Positions 1 through 9,235 of a DNA stretch of 64,000 nucleotides are shown here, in pieces. The notes under the pieces are model-generated. The model saw nothing but the letters and a program-made list of their open reading frames with translations, ran no database searches and was not told where the DNA came from. The position numbers and the translations under genes are program-made. Location: positions 372,001 through 436,000 of the forward strand of contig NZ_JAJDOP010000003.1 of assembly GCF_020595095.1 (NCBI RefSeq). The letters are read 5' to 3'. The stretch's first letter is position 1. Each line of letters begins with the position of its first letter. The stretch comes from Microvirga rosea. GTDB taxonomy: Bacteria > Pseudomonadota > Alphaproteobacteria > Rhizobiales > Beijerinckiaceae.

Positions 1-24
1 GTCGTCGCGCGCCATGTCGATCAT
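1..24 (-). CDS. Partial N-terminus of the next operon gene
   Basis: A minus-strand ATG at 24-22 opens eight codons (MIDMARDD) that run off the left edge. It lies 2 nt beyond the stop codon of the enoyl-CoA hydratase at 27-797, so it looks like the next translationally coupled gene of the aromatic-degradation operon. An in-frame internal ATG at 15 is an alternative start. Too little is visible to name a function; a further beta-oxidation enzyme would fit the context, but that is inference only. Confidence 0.4.
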
Positions 25-26
25 CG

Positions 27-797
27 TCAGCGTCCGGTGAAGGAAGGGGGCCGCTTTTCCAGGAAAGCCGCCATGCCCTCCTTCTGGTCGGCGGTTCCAA
101 ACATGAGCTGAAACGCATGGCGCTCCAGCACGAGCGCGGATTCCAAGGGAAGATCGCTGCCTTGAAGAACCAGCTCCTTGATCTTGCGGGCAGCAAGCGG
201 AGGCAGTGCTGCGATTTGGCGGGCCAGGTCGATGGCCCGCTCAAGAACCTCCGCGTCCGGCACCACTTCGCTCACGAGGCCCATGGCCTCCGCGTCCCTT
301 GCCATGACGGGCTCGCCCGTCAGCAGGATTTTCATGGCCTTGAACTTCCCAACAGCACGGACGAGGCGCTGTGTCCCCCCGGCTCCGGGGATGATCCCGA
401 CCTTGATTTCAGGCTGTCCGAACCGCGCGCCCTCGCCTGCGATGATGATATCCGCATGCATCGCGAGCTCGCAGCCACCTCCAAGGGCAAAGCCATTGAC
501 GGCCGCGATCAGCGGCTTCGGAAAATCCTTTATCGGTGCCCATGTCCGTTCGCCGGCCCGCAGCATCATGTCGACAGGCTGAGCGTTCGACATTGCCTTG
601 ATGTCGGCTCCCGCTGCGAAAACCTTGTCGGTTCCGGTCAGCACGGCACAAGACACGCCGTCATCGGCCGCGAGGTCGGTAAAGATCTCCGCAAGACGCT
701 CCCGCACAGCTCTGCTCAGCGCATTGCGCGCTTCCGGCCGGTCGATCCGAACGCAAGCAACGGCCCCAGGCAGCCGTTCGAGAACAACGTCCATCAA
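27..797 (-). CDS. Enoyl-CoA hydratase (crotonase family)
   Basis: A 256-residue crotonase-fold protein of usual length. It carries the oxyanion-hole segment AAGADIKAM (about 61-69) and both catalytic glutamates of true hydratases: Glu110 in GGGCEL and Glu130 in GQPEIKVG. It should therefore add water across an alpha,beta-unsaturated acyl-CoA in the cytoplasm. It is the last complete gene visible in the minus-strand operon that starts with the aryl-CoA ligase, 14 bp after the RidA-like gene. In that context it probably hydrates a CoA-thioester intermediate formed after the 2-aminobenzoyl-CoA ring has been reduced or opened. The start could be either of two consecutive Met codons. The family call is secure; the exact substrate is inferred. 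Confidence 0.9.
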   Translation of the reverse strand: MMDVVLERLPGAVACVRIDRPEARNALSRAVRERLAEIFTDLAADDGVSCAVLTGTDKVFAAGADIKAMSNAQPVDMMLRAGERTWAPIKDFPKPLIAAVNGFALGGGCELAMHADIIIAGEGARFGQPEIKVGIIPGAGGTQRLVRAVGKFKAMKILLTGEPVMARDAEAMGLVSEVVPDAEVLERAIDLARQIAALPPLAARKIKELVLQGSDLPLESALVLERHAFQLMFGTADQKEGMAAFLEKRPPSFTGR

Positions 798-811
798 GGC
801 TCCTCCGTCAC

Positions 812-1255
812 TTAAATGCTTTTGGGAACAACCGCGGTTGCCTCGATCTCGAGCAACGCTTCCTTCTCGACGAGCCGAACGACCTGGACGAGGGCCATGG
901 CAGGGTAGTGGGGACCCAGCACTTCGCGGTACGCCTTTCCGAGATCCCGCAGGTTGGCCAGGTAGTCATCGATATCGACCACATACCAGGTCAGCCTCAT
1001 CAGGTGTTGGGGGCCCGCGCCTCCCTCCGCAAGAATGGACCGGATATTGAGAAGGGTCTGCCGGGCCTGCGCCACGAAGCCCTGCGGGAAAACGCCAGCC
1101 TCGTCCCAGCCCACGATCCCGCCGGTTACGAGGAGCCTGCCCTCCGCCATCATTCCGTTGGAATAACCTTTCGGCTGCGGCCAGTTCTTCGGGTGCAAAG
1201 GCTCCACCCGACCGGGAGAGGCTGACGGAATCGTTGTCTTGATCGCGGATGTCAC
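812..1255 (-). CDS. RidA/YjgF-family protein, probable enamine/imine deaminase
   Basis: A 147-residue RidA-family protein with the conserved C-terminal EIEA segment (about 136-139) and the GGIVGWD segment near 45-51. Archetypal RidA proteins hydrolyse enamine/imine intermediates to the keto form plus ammonia, using an Arg that grips the substrate carboxylate (in a PAR motif). Here the matching segment reads HYPAM, with Met120 where that Arg is expected, so this is not a standard 2-iminoacid deaminase. A CoA-thioester substrate would have no free alpha-carboxylate, which fits the loss. The A. evansii 2-aminobenzoate cluster also encodes a protein of this family (called a translation inhibitor there). 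It overlaps the thioesterase gene by 4 bp (ATGA). A role in releasing the ring amino group is inference. Confidence 0.85.
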   Translation of the reverse strand: MTSAIKTTIPSASPGRVEPLHPKNWPQPKGYSNGMMAEGRLLVTGGIVGWDEAGVFPQGFVAQARQTLLNIRSILAEGGAGPQHLMRLTWYVVDIDDYLANLRDLGKAYREVLGPHYPAMALVQVVRLVEKEALLEIEATAVVPKSI

Positions 1256-1719
1256 TGAAGGTTCTCCCAGTAGCGCTCGAGGGCTGCGCGCAAATCGTCG
1301 GGCAGCGGGATGGAGCGGTGGGTTTCGAGGGAAGTGGTGACCATGACCATCCGTGCGACAAGGATCGGCTCCTCCGCACGGGTTGCATGAATATGAAAGG
1401 TCAGGGACGAACGGCCGATCCGCTCGATCACAATGGCGCAGTCCAGGTGATCGCCCATGAATCCGGGCTTTGTGAATTCAGCGCCGGCACTGACGAAACC
1501 GAGCCCGGTTCTCCGGGGCCCGATCATGTCGTGGTAATCGATGCCGAGACACTCGCAAAACCAGTCTTCGACGACGCCGTTGAGGATGTCGAAATAGCGC
1601 GCGAAGTAAACGATACCGGCCGGATCGCAATGGGAGAACCGCACCGGCACCGTCGTCCGCCATGCGCGGTTCACGGCAGTCGGCAAAGTCGCTTCGGAAG
1701 AACGGATGTCGCTCATCAT
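1252..1719 (-). CDS. Acyl-CoA thioesterase, 4-hydroxybenzoyl-CoA thioesterase type
   Basis: A 155-residue single hotdog-fold protein. The segment CDPAGIVYFARYFD (31-44) is the signature of the 4-hydroxybenzoyl-CoA thioesterase family, with Asp32 at the position of the catalytic aspartate. It hydrolyses an aryl- or acyl-CoA to the free acid plus CoA in the cytoplasm. In this operon it may recycle CoA from dead-end aromatic CoA esters, or release a pathway product. Its stop overlaps the start of the RidA-like gene (ATGA) and it begins 10 bp after the acyl-CoA dehydrogenase, so the genes are tightly coupled. Two consecutive Met codons are possible starts. Confidence 0.88.
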   Translation of the reverse strand: MMSDIRSSEATLPTAVNRAWRTTVPVRFSHCDPAGIVYFARYFDILNGVVEDWFCECLGIDYHDMIGPRRTGLGFVSAGAEFTKPGFMGDHLDCAIVIERIGRSSLTFHIHATRAEEPILVARMVMVTTSLETHRSIPLPDDLRAALERYWENLQ

Positions 1720-1728
1720 CCGCGCGCC

Positions 1729-2940
1729 TCAAGCCGACGCCCGGTGCGAGGCCGTCCCGGGATGGGACTGTGCCGCCAGCAGTTTCAGCATCTCACGGGC
1801 GATGACGACCTTTTGGACCTCGGTCGCTCCCTCGTAAATGCGCAGTGCCCGGATGTCGCGATAGAGCTCCTCAACCTTCATGCCCTTACGCACACCCGCC
1901 CCACCGAAGATCTGCACGGCCTTGTCGATCACGGTCTGAGCCGATTCCGTGGCGTGGAGCTTGGCGAGTGCCGCCTCCCGGGTAATGCGCGGAGCACCGT
2001 GGTCTTTCGTCCAGGCTGCCCGATAAACCGCAAGCGCGGATGTATCCACCAGGGTCCCCATCTCGGCTAGGGCCGCCTGCGTCATCTGCAAATCCGAGAG
2101 GGGAGCGCCGAAGAGATGGCGCGAGGACGCGTGCTTTAATGCCTCATCCATGGCCCGTCGCGCGAAGCCCAGGGCCGCGGCGCCGACGGTTGAACGGAAT
2201 ACGTCCAGGGTTGCCATGGCGACCTTGAATCCTTCGCCCGGCGCCCCGATACGATGGGACAGCGGAACACGGCAGCCCTCGAACCGGAGGGTTGCAAGGG
2301 GATGCGGGGCGATGGTGTCGATACGCTCTTCGACGATGAGCCCGGGAGTGTCTGCGTCCACCATATAGGCCGAAAGCCCACGAGCGCCCGGCCCCTCGCC
2401 CGATCGGGCGAACACCACGTAGTGATCCGCAATGCCGCCGTTCGAAATCCAGGTTTTGACGCCGTCGATCCGCACATGTCCCGCTCCGTCGGGCGTCGCG
2501 GTGGTGGCCATCGCAGCCACATCGGAACCTGCCTCCGGCTCCGACAATGCGAAAGCCGCAATGGCCTCTCCCCGCGCGACGCGGGGCAGATAGAAACCCT
2601 TCAAGGCATCGGAACCGAACAAGGTGACGGCGCCGGTTCCCAGCCCCTGCATGGCAAAGGCAAAGTCCGCAAGGCCATCCCGATAAGCCAGCGTCTCCCG
2701 CGCCAGGCAGAGAAGGCGCACGTCAAAGGCCGGGGTCAGTCCGCCGTAATCGTGCGGAACGACGACCTTGAGCCATCCGTCCTCGCCAAGTCTTCGCACG
2801 AGTGCGCGGCAGGAGCCGTCCACGTCGTCATGGTCGACTTCTTCCTCGAGAGCCGTGTCCGCCCACTCTCCCAACGCGTGCGCAAACCGGCGGTGCCGCT
2901 CCTCGAAGAACGGCCAGGACAGGAAACTTTGATCGATCAT
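1729..2940 (-). CDS. Acyl-CoA dehydrogenase
   Basis: A 403-residue FAD-dependent acyl-CoA dehydrogenase with the usual domain order: N-terminal helical domain, middle beta domain ([13 protein letters not shown] near 150), and C-terminal helical domain ending in the IYEGATEVQ segment, whose Glu is the likely catalytic base. It would introduce a double bond into the alicyclic or ring-opened CoA thioester formed after 2-aminobenzoyl-CoA reduction, passing electrons to ETF. I chose the ATG at 2940 (MIDQSF), 1 bp beyond the stop of the preceding crotonase gene; a longer frame to 2994 would overlap that gene and lacks family similarity. Substrate is inferred from context. Confidence 0.92.
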   Translation of the reverse strand: MIDQSFLSWPFFEERHRRFAHALGEWADTALEEEVDHDDVDGSCRALVRRLGEDGWLKVVVPHDYGGLTPAFDVRLLCLARETLAYRDGLADFAFAMQGLGTGAVTLFGSDALKGFYLPRVARGEAIAAFALSEPEAGSDVAAMATTATPDGAGHVRIDGVKTWISNGGIADHYVVFARSGEGPGARGLSAYMVDADTPGLIVEERIDTIAPHPLATLRFEGCRVPLSHRIGAPGEGFKVAMATLDVFRSTVGAAALGFARRAMDEALKHASSRHLFGAPLSDLQMTQAALAEMGTLVDTSALAVYRAAWTKDHGAPRITREAALAKLHATESAQTVIDKAVQIFGGAGVRKGMKVEELYRDIRALRIYEGATEVQKVVIAREMLKLLAAQSHPGTASHRASA

Positions 2941-2941
2941 C

Positions 2942-3778
2942 TTAGTCTCCTTGAAAAACGGGCTTCTCTTTTGCTGCGAATGCCCGGTAGGCACGGGCGA
3001 AGTCTTCCGTGGTCATGCAGAGGGCCTGCGCGACAGCCTCAGCCTCGATCGCCTCCTCAACCGACATGGCCCATTCCATGGCAAGCATGCGCTTCGTCAT
3101 GGTGTTGGCAAAGGTGGGGCCGGTTCCGATCCCGTGCGCGAGACGCGAGGCCTCCTCCAAGAGGGTCTCCGCCCCGACGAGGCGGCTGAAGAATCCCCAA
3201 CGCTCGCCCTCCTCCGCGCTCATGAAGCGGCCGGTATAGAGAAGCTCGGAGGCCCGCCCCTGCCCGATGATCCTCGGCAGGATGGCGCAGGCGCCCATGT
3301 CACAACCGCCAAGGCCTACCTTGTTGAACAGGAAGGCGACTTTTGCGCCCGGAGACGCAATCCTGATATCCGACGCCATGGCAACGATAGCGCCTGCGCC
3401 GGCGCAGATACCATCGACCGCCGCGACGATCGGCTGGGGAGCCGCACGCATCGCCTTGACCAGCTCACCTGTCATCCGCGTGAAAGCCGTCAGTCCCTTG
3501 GTGTCCATTTCGACGAGCGGTCCGATGATCTCGAAGACGTCGCCGCCTGACGAGAAATTGCCCCCCGCACCTGTGATGACGATCGCCTTGACGGCTTCGT
3601 CCCGCGCGCAGGCGTGGAAGAAATCCGTAAGTTCCCGATAGCTCTCGAACGTGAGAGGATTCTTCTTCTCCGGACGGTTGAGCGTGACGGTCGCCACCGG
3701 GCCCTGCACGGAGAGGAGGAAATGGCGGGGCGAGTACTCTGCCAGCGGCAGGGTCACCTGATTGGCCAAATGGGTCAT
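2942..3778 (-). CDS. Crotonase-fold protein lacking hydratase glutamates
   Basis: A 278-residue enoyl-CoA hydratase/isomerase-superfamily protein. The oxyanion-hole segment is present ([11 protein letters not shown], about 74-84), but alignment by eye with the hydratase at 27-797 puts Ile131 and Phe151 where the two catalytic glutamates should be. Asp160, in GGCDMG, is a candidate acid/base. It is therefore unlikely to be a simple hydratase and could be an isomerase or a ring-opening C-C hydrolase acting on the CoA-bound cyclic ketone. Start ATG at 3778 overlaps the MarR stop (ATGA); the longer frame to 3889 would run inside marR. Family certain, chemistry open. Confidence 0.85.
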   Translation of the reverse strand: MTHLANQVTLPLAEYSPRHFLLSVQGPVATVTLNRPEKKNPLTFESYRELTDFFHACARDEAVKAIVITGAGGNFSSGGDVFEIIGPLVEMDTKGLTAFTRMTGELVKAMRAAPQPIVAAVDGICAGAGAIVAMASDIRIASPGAKVAFLFNKVGLGGCDMGACAILPRIIGQGRASELLYTGRFMSAEEGERWGFFSRLVGAETLLEEASRLAHGIGTGPTFANTMTKRMLAMEWAMSVEEAIEAEAVAQALCMTTEDFARAYRAFAAKEKPVFQGD

Positions 3779-4284
3779 GCCGCTTCTCCCGACATCGCGC
3801 GGCGAGCGGAAAACTTGGTCTTTGCAAGAAGCCGCATCAGATCCCGCTGTTCCTTTTCCGTCAGGCCGCCGAAAAGATCGGCGATCCACGCCTCATGCTC
3901 TGCGGCCATTGTGCGGAACTCCGCTCTCCCGGTGGTCGTCAGCCTGATGATTTGCGCCCGGCGATCCAGCTCGGACACGCGGCGCTCGAGATGGCCGGAT
4001 GAAACCAGCCGCTCCACAAGGCCGGTCAGATTGCCGTTGGATACCATCATCCGCTTCGACAAGTCCGACAGGGTCATGCCATCGGGAGCTTTGTCGAGCT
4101 GCGCCATCAGGTCGAATCGGGGTAGCGTCACGTCGAAACGTTCCCGCAGGCGACGCCGAACCTCGCCTTCGATCAGGGTGGAACAGGTCAGGAGGCGCAG
4201 CCAAAGCCGCAACTCGTCCCGATGATCCTCGGGCAGTTCGAACGCCTTCGTCTCGGCATCCAGGGGAATGGCTTGATCGCTCAT
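3775..4284 (-). CDS. MarR-family transcriptional regulator
   Basis: A 169-residue MarR-type winged-helix repressor. The wHTH spans about residues 55-120 ([24 protein letters not shown], the recognition region, read here in two parts: [10 protein letters not shown] and [13 protein letters not shown]), followed by a basic wing with [12 protein letters not shown]. It sits inside the catabolic operon, overlapping the downstream crotonase by ATGA and starting 1 bp past the SDR stop. A MarR-like regulator is also part of the A. evansii 2-aminobenzoate cluster. MarR proteins of this sort often release DNA when they bind an aryl-CoA, so 2-aminobenzoyl-CoA is a likely effector (inference). Likely operators are the palindromes at 7442-7455 and 9207-9224. 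Confidence 0.9.
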   Translation of the reverse strand: MSDQAIPLDAETKAFELPEDHRDELRLWLRLLTCSTLIEGEVRRRLRERFDVTLPRFDLMAQLDKAPDGMTLSDLSKRMMVSNGNLTGLVERLVSSGHLERRVSELDRRAQIIRLTTTGRAEFRTMAAEHEAWIADLFGGLTEKEQRDLMRLLAKTKFSARRAMSGEAA

Positions 4285-4285
4285 G

Positions 4286-5053
4286 TCAGATCTCCCCCCC
4301 GGCCACCGGAATTGCCTGCCCCGTAATGGCGGAAGCTCCATGGCCACAGAGCCAGAGCACGGCATCGGCCACCTCGCGAGGGGTAACAAGGCGTCCTTGC
4401 GGGTTGTGTTTAACGAACTCTTTCAAAGCCTCTTCACGGCTTCGGCCGGTTTTCTCGACGATCCGGTTCAGGCTTTCCCCGACGAGATCCGTGTCCGTAT
4501 ATCCTGGGCAAACGGCATTGACGGTTACCCCGGTCCTTGCGGTTTCCAGCGCAAGAGCCCGTATGAATCCGATCACCGCATGCTTGGCCGCGCAATAGGC
4601 GGTCACATAGGGATATCCCTTCAGTCCGGCCGTTGACGCAACGGCAATGATGCGACCGAATCCCTGGTCCACCATTGATGCAAGCGCCGCCTGTGCCGCG
4701 TTGGTGACGCCCAACAGGTTGACGTCGAGCATCTGCCTGAACGCATCGGGGCCGGTCTTCAGGAAAGGTGCGGAAATGGCCGATCCTGCGTTGGCAATCA
4801 CCAGATCGACGGCTCCCCGATCGCCAGTCGCAGCGTGGAAGGCCGCCTGTATCGAATTCGAATCCGTGACGTCGGCGACAACGTACCCGTGAGCCGCCCC
4901 GTCCCGCACGGCACTCTCCAGAACCGCGCGATCACGGCCCAGCACGGTCACCGACGCCCCGGCCCCGGAGAGAACCTCGGCAATGGAACGACCGATGCCG
5001 CGCCCTCCTCCGGTGACCAGGGCGTGACGGCCCTGAAGCTCGATGCCATTCAT
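4286..5053 (-). CDS. Short-chain dehydrogenase/reductase
   Basis: A 255-residue classical SDR with the nucleotide-binding TGGGRGIG motif (14-21), NAG (88-90), Ser140 and the catalytic YCAAK (Tyr153, Lys157). It would oxidise a 3-hydroxyacyl-CoA, or reduce the oxo-intermediate, with NAD(P). It lies 2 bp after the monooxygenase/reductase stop and 1 bp before marR, so it is co-translated with them. Three beta-oxidation-type enzymes were reported in the A. evansii cluster, and this gene probably fills the 3-hydroxyacyl-CoA dehydrogenase step. The substrate is inferred. Confidence 0.88.
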   Translation of the reverse strand: MNGIELQGRHALVTGGGRGIGRSIAEVLSGAGASVTVLGRDRAVLESAVRDGAAHGYVVADVTDSNSIQAAFHAATGDRGAVDLVIANAGSAISAPFLKTGPDAFRQMLDVNLLGVTNAAQAALASMVDQGFGRIIAVASTAGLKGYPYVTAYCAAKHAVIGFIRALALETARTGVTVNAVCPGYTDTDLVGESLNRIVEKTGRSREEALKEFVKHNPQGRLVTPREVADAVLWLCGHGASAITGQAIPVAGGEI

Positions 5054-5055
5054 AA

Positions 5056-7410
5056 CTATTCAGCGGCGAGAGACGTGGCTCCCGCCTCCATTTTCAGTTC
5101 AGCCCGCGTCTTCGGCTTCGCACGGAGCTTCAGCTCCTCGAAATCCTGGCGATCGCGAACGGAGTTACGGAAGATCTGCTCCTTACCCGCAAGGTACTGG
5201 GGCGGGCAATGAATATCGCCGGCGCCGTACCAAGCTGCGGCCTTCATGGTGAAGAACGGATCGACGAGATGCGGCCGGCCCAAGGCGACGAGGTCGGCGC
5301 GTCCGGCGGCCAGGATCGTATTGACCTGATCAGCCGTCGTGATGTTGCCGACGCACATGGTGGCGACTTTCGCCTCGTTGCGGACCTGATCCGAGAAGGG
5401 TGTCTGGAACATTCGGCCGTAGATAGGCCTCGCCTCCCGCACCGTTTGCCCGGTCGACACATCGACGAGATCGACACCATGCTCGGCAAACGCCTGCGCC
5501 ACGGCTACCGCTTCCTCGCCGCTCAGCCCCCCTTCCGCCCAGTCGGTTGCCGAGATGCGAACGGACATCGGCTTGTGAGCGGGCCAGACCTCGCGCATGG
5601 CGTCGAAGACCTCGAGAGGATACCGCAGGCGATTTTCGAGGGAGCCGCCGTATTCGTCCGAGCGCCGGTTCGTCAGAGGGGAGATGAAACTCGCCAGCAG
5701 GTATCCGTGGGCGCAGTGCAGCTCGAGCATGTCGAACCCGGCTCGCGCACCTCGCTCCGCGGCGGACACGAACTGCGCTTTGATCGCATCCATGTCGGCG
5801 CGGGTGGCTTCACGGGGCACCTGACTATCGGGAAAATACGGAATGGGCGAGGCGGAGCAGATATCCCACGCGTTCGCTTCGAGCGGGCGGTCGATGCCCT
5901 CCCACATCAGCTTCGTGGCTCCCTTGCGGCCCGCATGACCAAGCTGAAGGCAGATCTTCGTTGCCGAGTGGCCATGGATGAAATCCACGACCCTCTTCCA
6001 GGCTTTCTCCTGCTCGTCGTTCCAAAGCCCGGTACAGCCTAAGGTGATGCGCGCCTCGGGCGACACACAGGTCATTTCGGTGAAGATCAGGCCGGCGCCG
6101 CCCGTCGCCCTCGAGCCGTAATGCACCAGATGCCAGTCTCCGGGCACCCCATCCACCGCCGAGTACATATCCATCGGCGAAACAACGACGCGATTCGGGA
6201 TGGTCATATCCCGCAGCCGCATCGGTTGGAACATGGGAGCGATCGGCTTTTCGATCGACACGTCGAAGCCCGCCTGCCGCACGTGGCGGGCGAACATACG
6301 GTCCACTTCCCGCACGAATTCCGGTGCCCGGAGGCGGAGGTTGTCATACGTGATGGCTTTGGAGCGTGTCATCACCCCAAAGGAGAACTGGACCGGATCG
6401 AAGTTCCAGAAGCGTGCAACGTGCTCGAACCAGACCAGGGACACATCCGCGGCGTGCTGGGTCTTTTCCACCTCCTCGCGGCGGCCGGTCTCGTAGAGAG
6501 CCAGCGCTTTCTCCACGGATTGATCGCGCAGCAAGGACTCATAGAGCGCGATGGCGTCTTCCATGGCGAGCTTGGTGCCGGAACCGATCGAAAAATGCGC
6601 CGTCGCCTTCGCGTCCCCCAGCAGCGCCATGTTGCCGCGAACCCAGCGCTTGTTCCTGATCATGGGGAAGTTACGCCAGATCGACCGGTTGGTCAGGATT
6701 TTATGCCCATCCAGGAACCAGCCGAACACCTGCTCCATCAGAGCCGCCGCTTCGGCTTCGGTCTTGTGGCCAAGCCCTGCGCGTTCGAAAGTCTCCGGGT
6801 CGGTCTCGAAGACCCAGGTGGAGCGATTCGCTTCGTATTGATAAGCGTGCGCGATGAACGGCCCCCACTCGGTCTCCTGGAAGATGAACGTGAAGGCGTC
6901 GAGAGGCTTCGTCGAACCCATCCAGGCGAACTTGTTGGGACGCAGATCCACCTCAGGGGCAAAATGCTCGACATAGCGTTCGCGAAAGCGGCTGTTGATT
7001 CCATCCGCGACAACTACGAGATCCGCGTCGGCGAAAATGCTCTCGTCGTCGATGTCAGCTTGATAATGGAGCTTCACTCCGAGTTCCGCCGCACGGTCCT
7101 GGAGGATCAGCAGCAGGGTCCGGCGCGAGCACCCGCAGAAGCCGTTTCCGCCGACGCGGTGGACCGTTCCCTTGAAGTGAATGGCGATGTCGTCCCAATA
7201 GGCGAATTCCCGGGTGATGCGGTCGTAGCTCGGCCGGTCGTACTTCTCGAAGTTGTCGAGGGTCGCGTCCGAGAACACGACACCGAACCCGAAGGTATCG
7301 TCCGCGCGATTCCGCTCGTAGACGGCCACATCCGCCTGCGGCCATTGTTTCTTCATGAGGATGGCGAAATAGAGCCCTGCGGGTCCTCCGCCGACGATAG
7401 CCGTTTTCAT
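5056..7410 (-). CDS. 2-aminobenzoyl-CoA monooxygenase/reductase (fused flavoprotein)
   Basis: A 784-residue fusion of two flavoproteins. Residues 1 to about 385 form a class A FAD monooxygenase, with the FAD-binding GGGPAG at 7-12 and a later GDAKATAHF segment. Residues about 395-760 form an old-yellow-enzyme NADH:flavin oxidoreductase ([28 protein letters not shown]). This architecture and length match the 87-kDa 2-aminobenzoyl-CoA monooxygenase/reductase of A. evansii, which hydroxylates and reduces 2-aminobenzoyl-CoA to 2-amino-5-oxocyclohex-1-ene-carbonyl-CoA. Related proteins are annotated salicylyl-CoA 5-hydroxylase, so salicylyl-CoA is the main alternative substrate. The gene starts 55 bp after the ligase and has its own candidate promoter and operator in that gap. 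Confidence 0.9.
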   Translation of the reverse strand: MKTAIVGGGPAGLYFAILMKKQWPQADVAVYERNRADDTFGFGVVFSDATLDNFEKYDRPSYDRITREFAYWDDIAIHFKGTVHRVGGNGFCGCSRRTLLLILQDRAAELGVKLHYQADIDDESIFADADLVVVADGINSRFRERYVEHFAPEVDLRPNKFAWMGSTKPLDAFTFIFQETEWGPFIAHAYQYEANRSTWVFETDPETFERAGLGHKTEAEAAALMEQVFGWFLDGHKILTNRSIWRNFPMIRNKRWVRGNMALLGDAKATAHFSIGSGTKLAMEDAIALYESLLRDQSVEKALALYETGRREEVEKTQHAADVSLVWFEHVARFWNFDPVQFSFGVMTRSKAITYDNLRLRAPEFVREVDRMFARHVRQAGFDVSIEKPIAPMFQPMRLRDMTIPNRVVVSPMDMYSAVDGVPGDWHLVHYGSRATGGAGLIFTEMTCVSPEARITLGCTGLWNDEQEKAWKRVVDFIHGHSATKICLQLGHAGRKGATKLMWEGIDRPLEANAWDICSASPIPYFPDSQVPREATRADMDAIKAQFVSAAERGARAGFDMLELHCAHGYLLASFISPLTNRRSDEYGGSLENRLRYPLEVFDAMREVWPAHKPMSVRISATDWAEGGLSGEEAVAVAQAFAEHGVDLVDVSTGQTVREARPIYGRMFQTPFSDQVRNEAKVATMCVGNITTADQVNTILAAGRADLVALGRPHLVDPFFTMKAAAWYGAGDIHCPPQYLAGKEQIFRNSVRDRQDFEELKLRAKPKTRAELKMEAGATSLAAE

Positions 7411-7440
7411 GACAAGCCCATCCGACGCTGCATAAGATTT

Positions 7441-7469
7441 ATTTTAAGCTTAAAACAATTGGACATCAA
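7441..7469 (-). promoter_or_regulatory. Internal promoter with palindromic operator before the monooxygenase gene
   Basis: On the minus strand, TTGATG (7469-7464), a 17-nt spacer and TAAAAT (7446-7441) make a sigma70-like promoter for the 784-residue gene starting at 7410. The perfect 14-bp palindrome TTTTAAGCTTAAAA (7442-7455) covers the -10 element. The same core occurs at 9207-9224, over the ligase promoter, with nearly the same geometry. MarR proteins typically repress from such positions; the assignment to the local MarR is inference. Confidence 0.55.
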
Positions 7470-9118
7470 GCAGCAGAGGCCTGGTCCGCCCCGCTTTTCG
7501 ACGGTCCCGCCATTTGGCGCAGGGCAAACCGCTGCAGCTTGCCGGTCTGGGTCTTGGGAAGAGCTTCCACGTATTCGATCGCGCGCGGATACTTGTAGGG
7601 GGCGATCTCGGCCTTGACGTGCTCCTGCAGAAGCTTGGTGAGATCAGGGCTCGCGGAATGCCCTTCCCGCAAGACCACGTAGGCCTTGACGATCATACCC
7701 CTGTCGTCGTCCGGCGCGCCGACGACGCCACACTCGGCCACGGCCGGATGGGTTAGAAGCGCCGCCTCGACCTCGGGGCCGGCGATGTTGTAGCCCGACG
7801 AGACGATCATGTCGTCCGAGCGCGCCTGGTACCAGAAGTACCCGTCCTCATCCAAAAGGTAGGTGTCGCCCGTCACGTTCCAGCCGTCCTGGACGTATTT
7901 GCTCTGCCGTTCGTCGGCGAGATAGCGGCAGCCCGTTGGTCCGCGAACCGCCAAGCGGCCAACAGCCCCCGGAGGGAGATCCCGTCCCATTTCGTCGATG
8001 ATCTTGGCCTCGTAACCCGGCACCGGCTTGCCGGTGGCGCCGGGACGGATCTCCTCCTCGCAGGCGGCGATGAAGATATGGAGCATCTCCGTGGCGCCGA
8101 TTCCGTCCATCAGGCTGATTCCGGTGGCGTCCTTCCAGGCCCTGAAGGTGTCCCGCGGGAGCGGCTCGCCGGCGGAAACGCATTTCCGGAGGTGGGAAAT
8201 ATCGTAATCCTTGAGTTTGGGCAGCATCGCCCGGTAAGCGGTCGGCGCGGTGAAGCAGACCGTCGCCCCATACCGCGCAATGGCGGGCAGGAGGTCGTCG
8301 GGACCGGCTTTTTCGAGAAGAACCGTCGAGGCGCCGATCCGCATGGGAAACAGGACGATCCCTCCCAGGCCGAACGTGAAGGCGAGCGGGGGCGAACCGA
8401 TGAAGCGGTCCGACTGAGCGGCACGCAGAACATTGCCCGCGTAGGCATCGCAAATCGCCAGCATGTCCCGATGGAAATGCATCGTGCCCTTGGGCTCGCC
8501 CGTAGTGCCGGAGGTGAAGCCGATGAGGCAGACATCGTCCGACGCCGTCTCGACGGCCTCGAACTCGGGCGAGGCATCGGCGAGCAGCGCGTCGAGGCCG
8601 TCCTGTCCGGAGCCTCCCCAGTAAACCACGTGCTCCAGCTCGGAAACGAGGCCCCGCGCCTTCTCCATTTCATCGGCCAGGCGGTGGTCACAGAACGCGA
8701 TCGTGATCTTGGCCTTGGTGATCGGGTAGGCGATTTCCTTTGCGCGCAAAAGCGGCATCGTCGCCACCACCACGCCGCCTGCCTTGAGGACCGCGAGATA
8801 GAGCGCGACCATCATGGGATTGTTCGCCGAGCGGAGCAGAACCCGGTTCCCCGGGACAAAGCCGAGCTTCTCCACAAGCACGTTGCAGATCCGGTTCACC
8901 CGTTCCTGAAGCTCTTTGTAGGTCAAGGTCTCGGACGGACTGACGAGACACACGGCGTCGCCTCTGCCCTCCTCAACCCATCGATCAAGAAAGGCCCACG
9001 CGCAGTTGAGGCGCTCGGGGTAGCGCAGTTCCGGCCGGTCATGAATGAAAGCCGGCCATTGATCCTGCGGAGGGAGGTTTTCTCTTGCAAAAGTATCGAC
9101 GTGAGCCGTGTACGCCAT
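7466..9118 (-). CDS. 2-aminobenzoate-CoA ligase (benzoate-CoA ligase family)
   Basis: A 550-residue ANL-superfamily adenylate-forming enzyme. It shows the AMP-binding P-loop FTSGTTGEPKGT (201-212), the GATEMLHIF segment and a C-terminal PKTQTGK motif with the catalytic Lys at about 527. It activates an aromatic acid to its CoA thioester with ATP. As the first gene before the 2-aminobenzoyl-CoA monooxygenase/reductase it most likely uses anthranilate; salicylate or benzoate are alternatives that sequence alone cannot exclude. Its promoter, overlapped by a palindrome, lies at 9207-9235, leaving a leader of roughly 80 nt. Confidence 0.87.
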   Translation of the reverse strand: MAYTAHVDTFARENLPPQDQWPAFIHDRPELRYPERLNCAWAFLDRWVEEGRGDAVCLVSPSETLTYKELQERVNRICNVLVEKLGFVPGNRVLLRSANNPMMVALYLAVLKAGGVVVATMPLLRAKEIAYPITKAKITIAFCDHRLADEMEKARGLVSELEHVVYWGGSGQDGLDALLADASPEFEAVETASDDVCLIGFTSGTTGEPKGTMHFHRDMLAICDAYAGNVLRAAQSDRFIGSPPLAFTFGLGGIVLFPMRIGASTVLLEKAGPDDLLPAIARYGATVCFTAPTAYRAMLPKLKDYDISHLRKCVSAGEPLPRDTFRAWKDATGISLMDGIGATEMLHIFIAACEEEIRPGATGKPVPGYEAKIIDEMGRDLPPGAVGRLAVRGPTGCRYLADERQSKYVQDGWNVTGDTYLLDEDGYFWYQARSDDMIVSSGYNIAGPEVEAALLTHPAVAECGVVGAPDDDRGMIVKAYVVLREGHSASPDLTKLLQEHVKAEIAPYKYPRAIEYVEALPKTQTGKLQRFALRQMAGPSKSGADQASAA

Positions 9119-9206
9119 CGTCCGTTCCTCTGTCCGGTCATGTCGGACGGGCGTCGTTCGTCGCGCCCGCTTCGGCGGAACAATCCGCTTGAAGAATTCC
9201 TAAAAT

Positions 9207-9235
9207 TATTTAAAGCTTCAAATATTGCTTGGCAA
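9207..9235 (-). promoter_or_regulatory. Ligase operon promoter with palindromic operator
   Basis: Minus-strand TTGCCA (9235-9230), 17-nt spacer and TAAATA (9212-9207) form a good sigma70-like promoter for the ligase operon. An 18-bp near-palindrome, arms TATTT.AAGCTT.AAATA with one mismatched pair (9207-9224), overlaps the -10 and half of the spacer. Its TTTnAAGCTTnAAA core is shared with 7442-7455. The site lies in the AT-rich 284-bp divergent region (9119-9402) between the catabolic and transport operons; no clear plus-strand promoter was recognised there. Confidence 0.6.

Noticed and set aside
6121..7617. A 498-codon plus-strand frame opposite the monooxygenase gene
   Set aside because: It covers the FAD domain of a clear flavoprotein gene on the other strand and has shadow-type composition.
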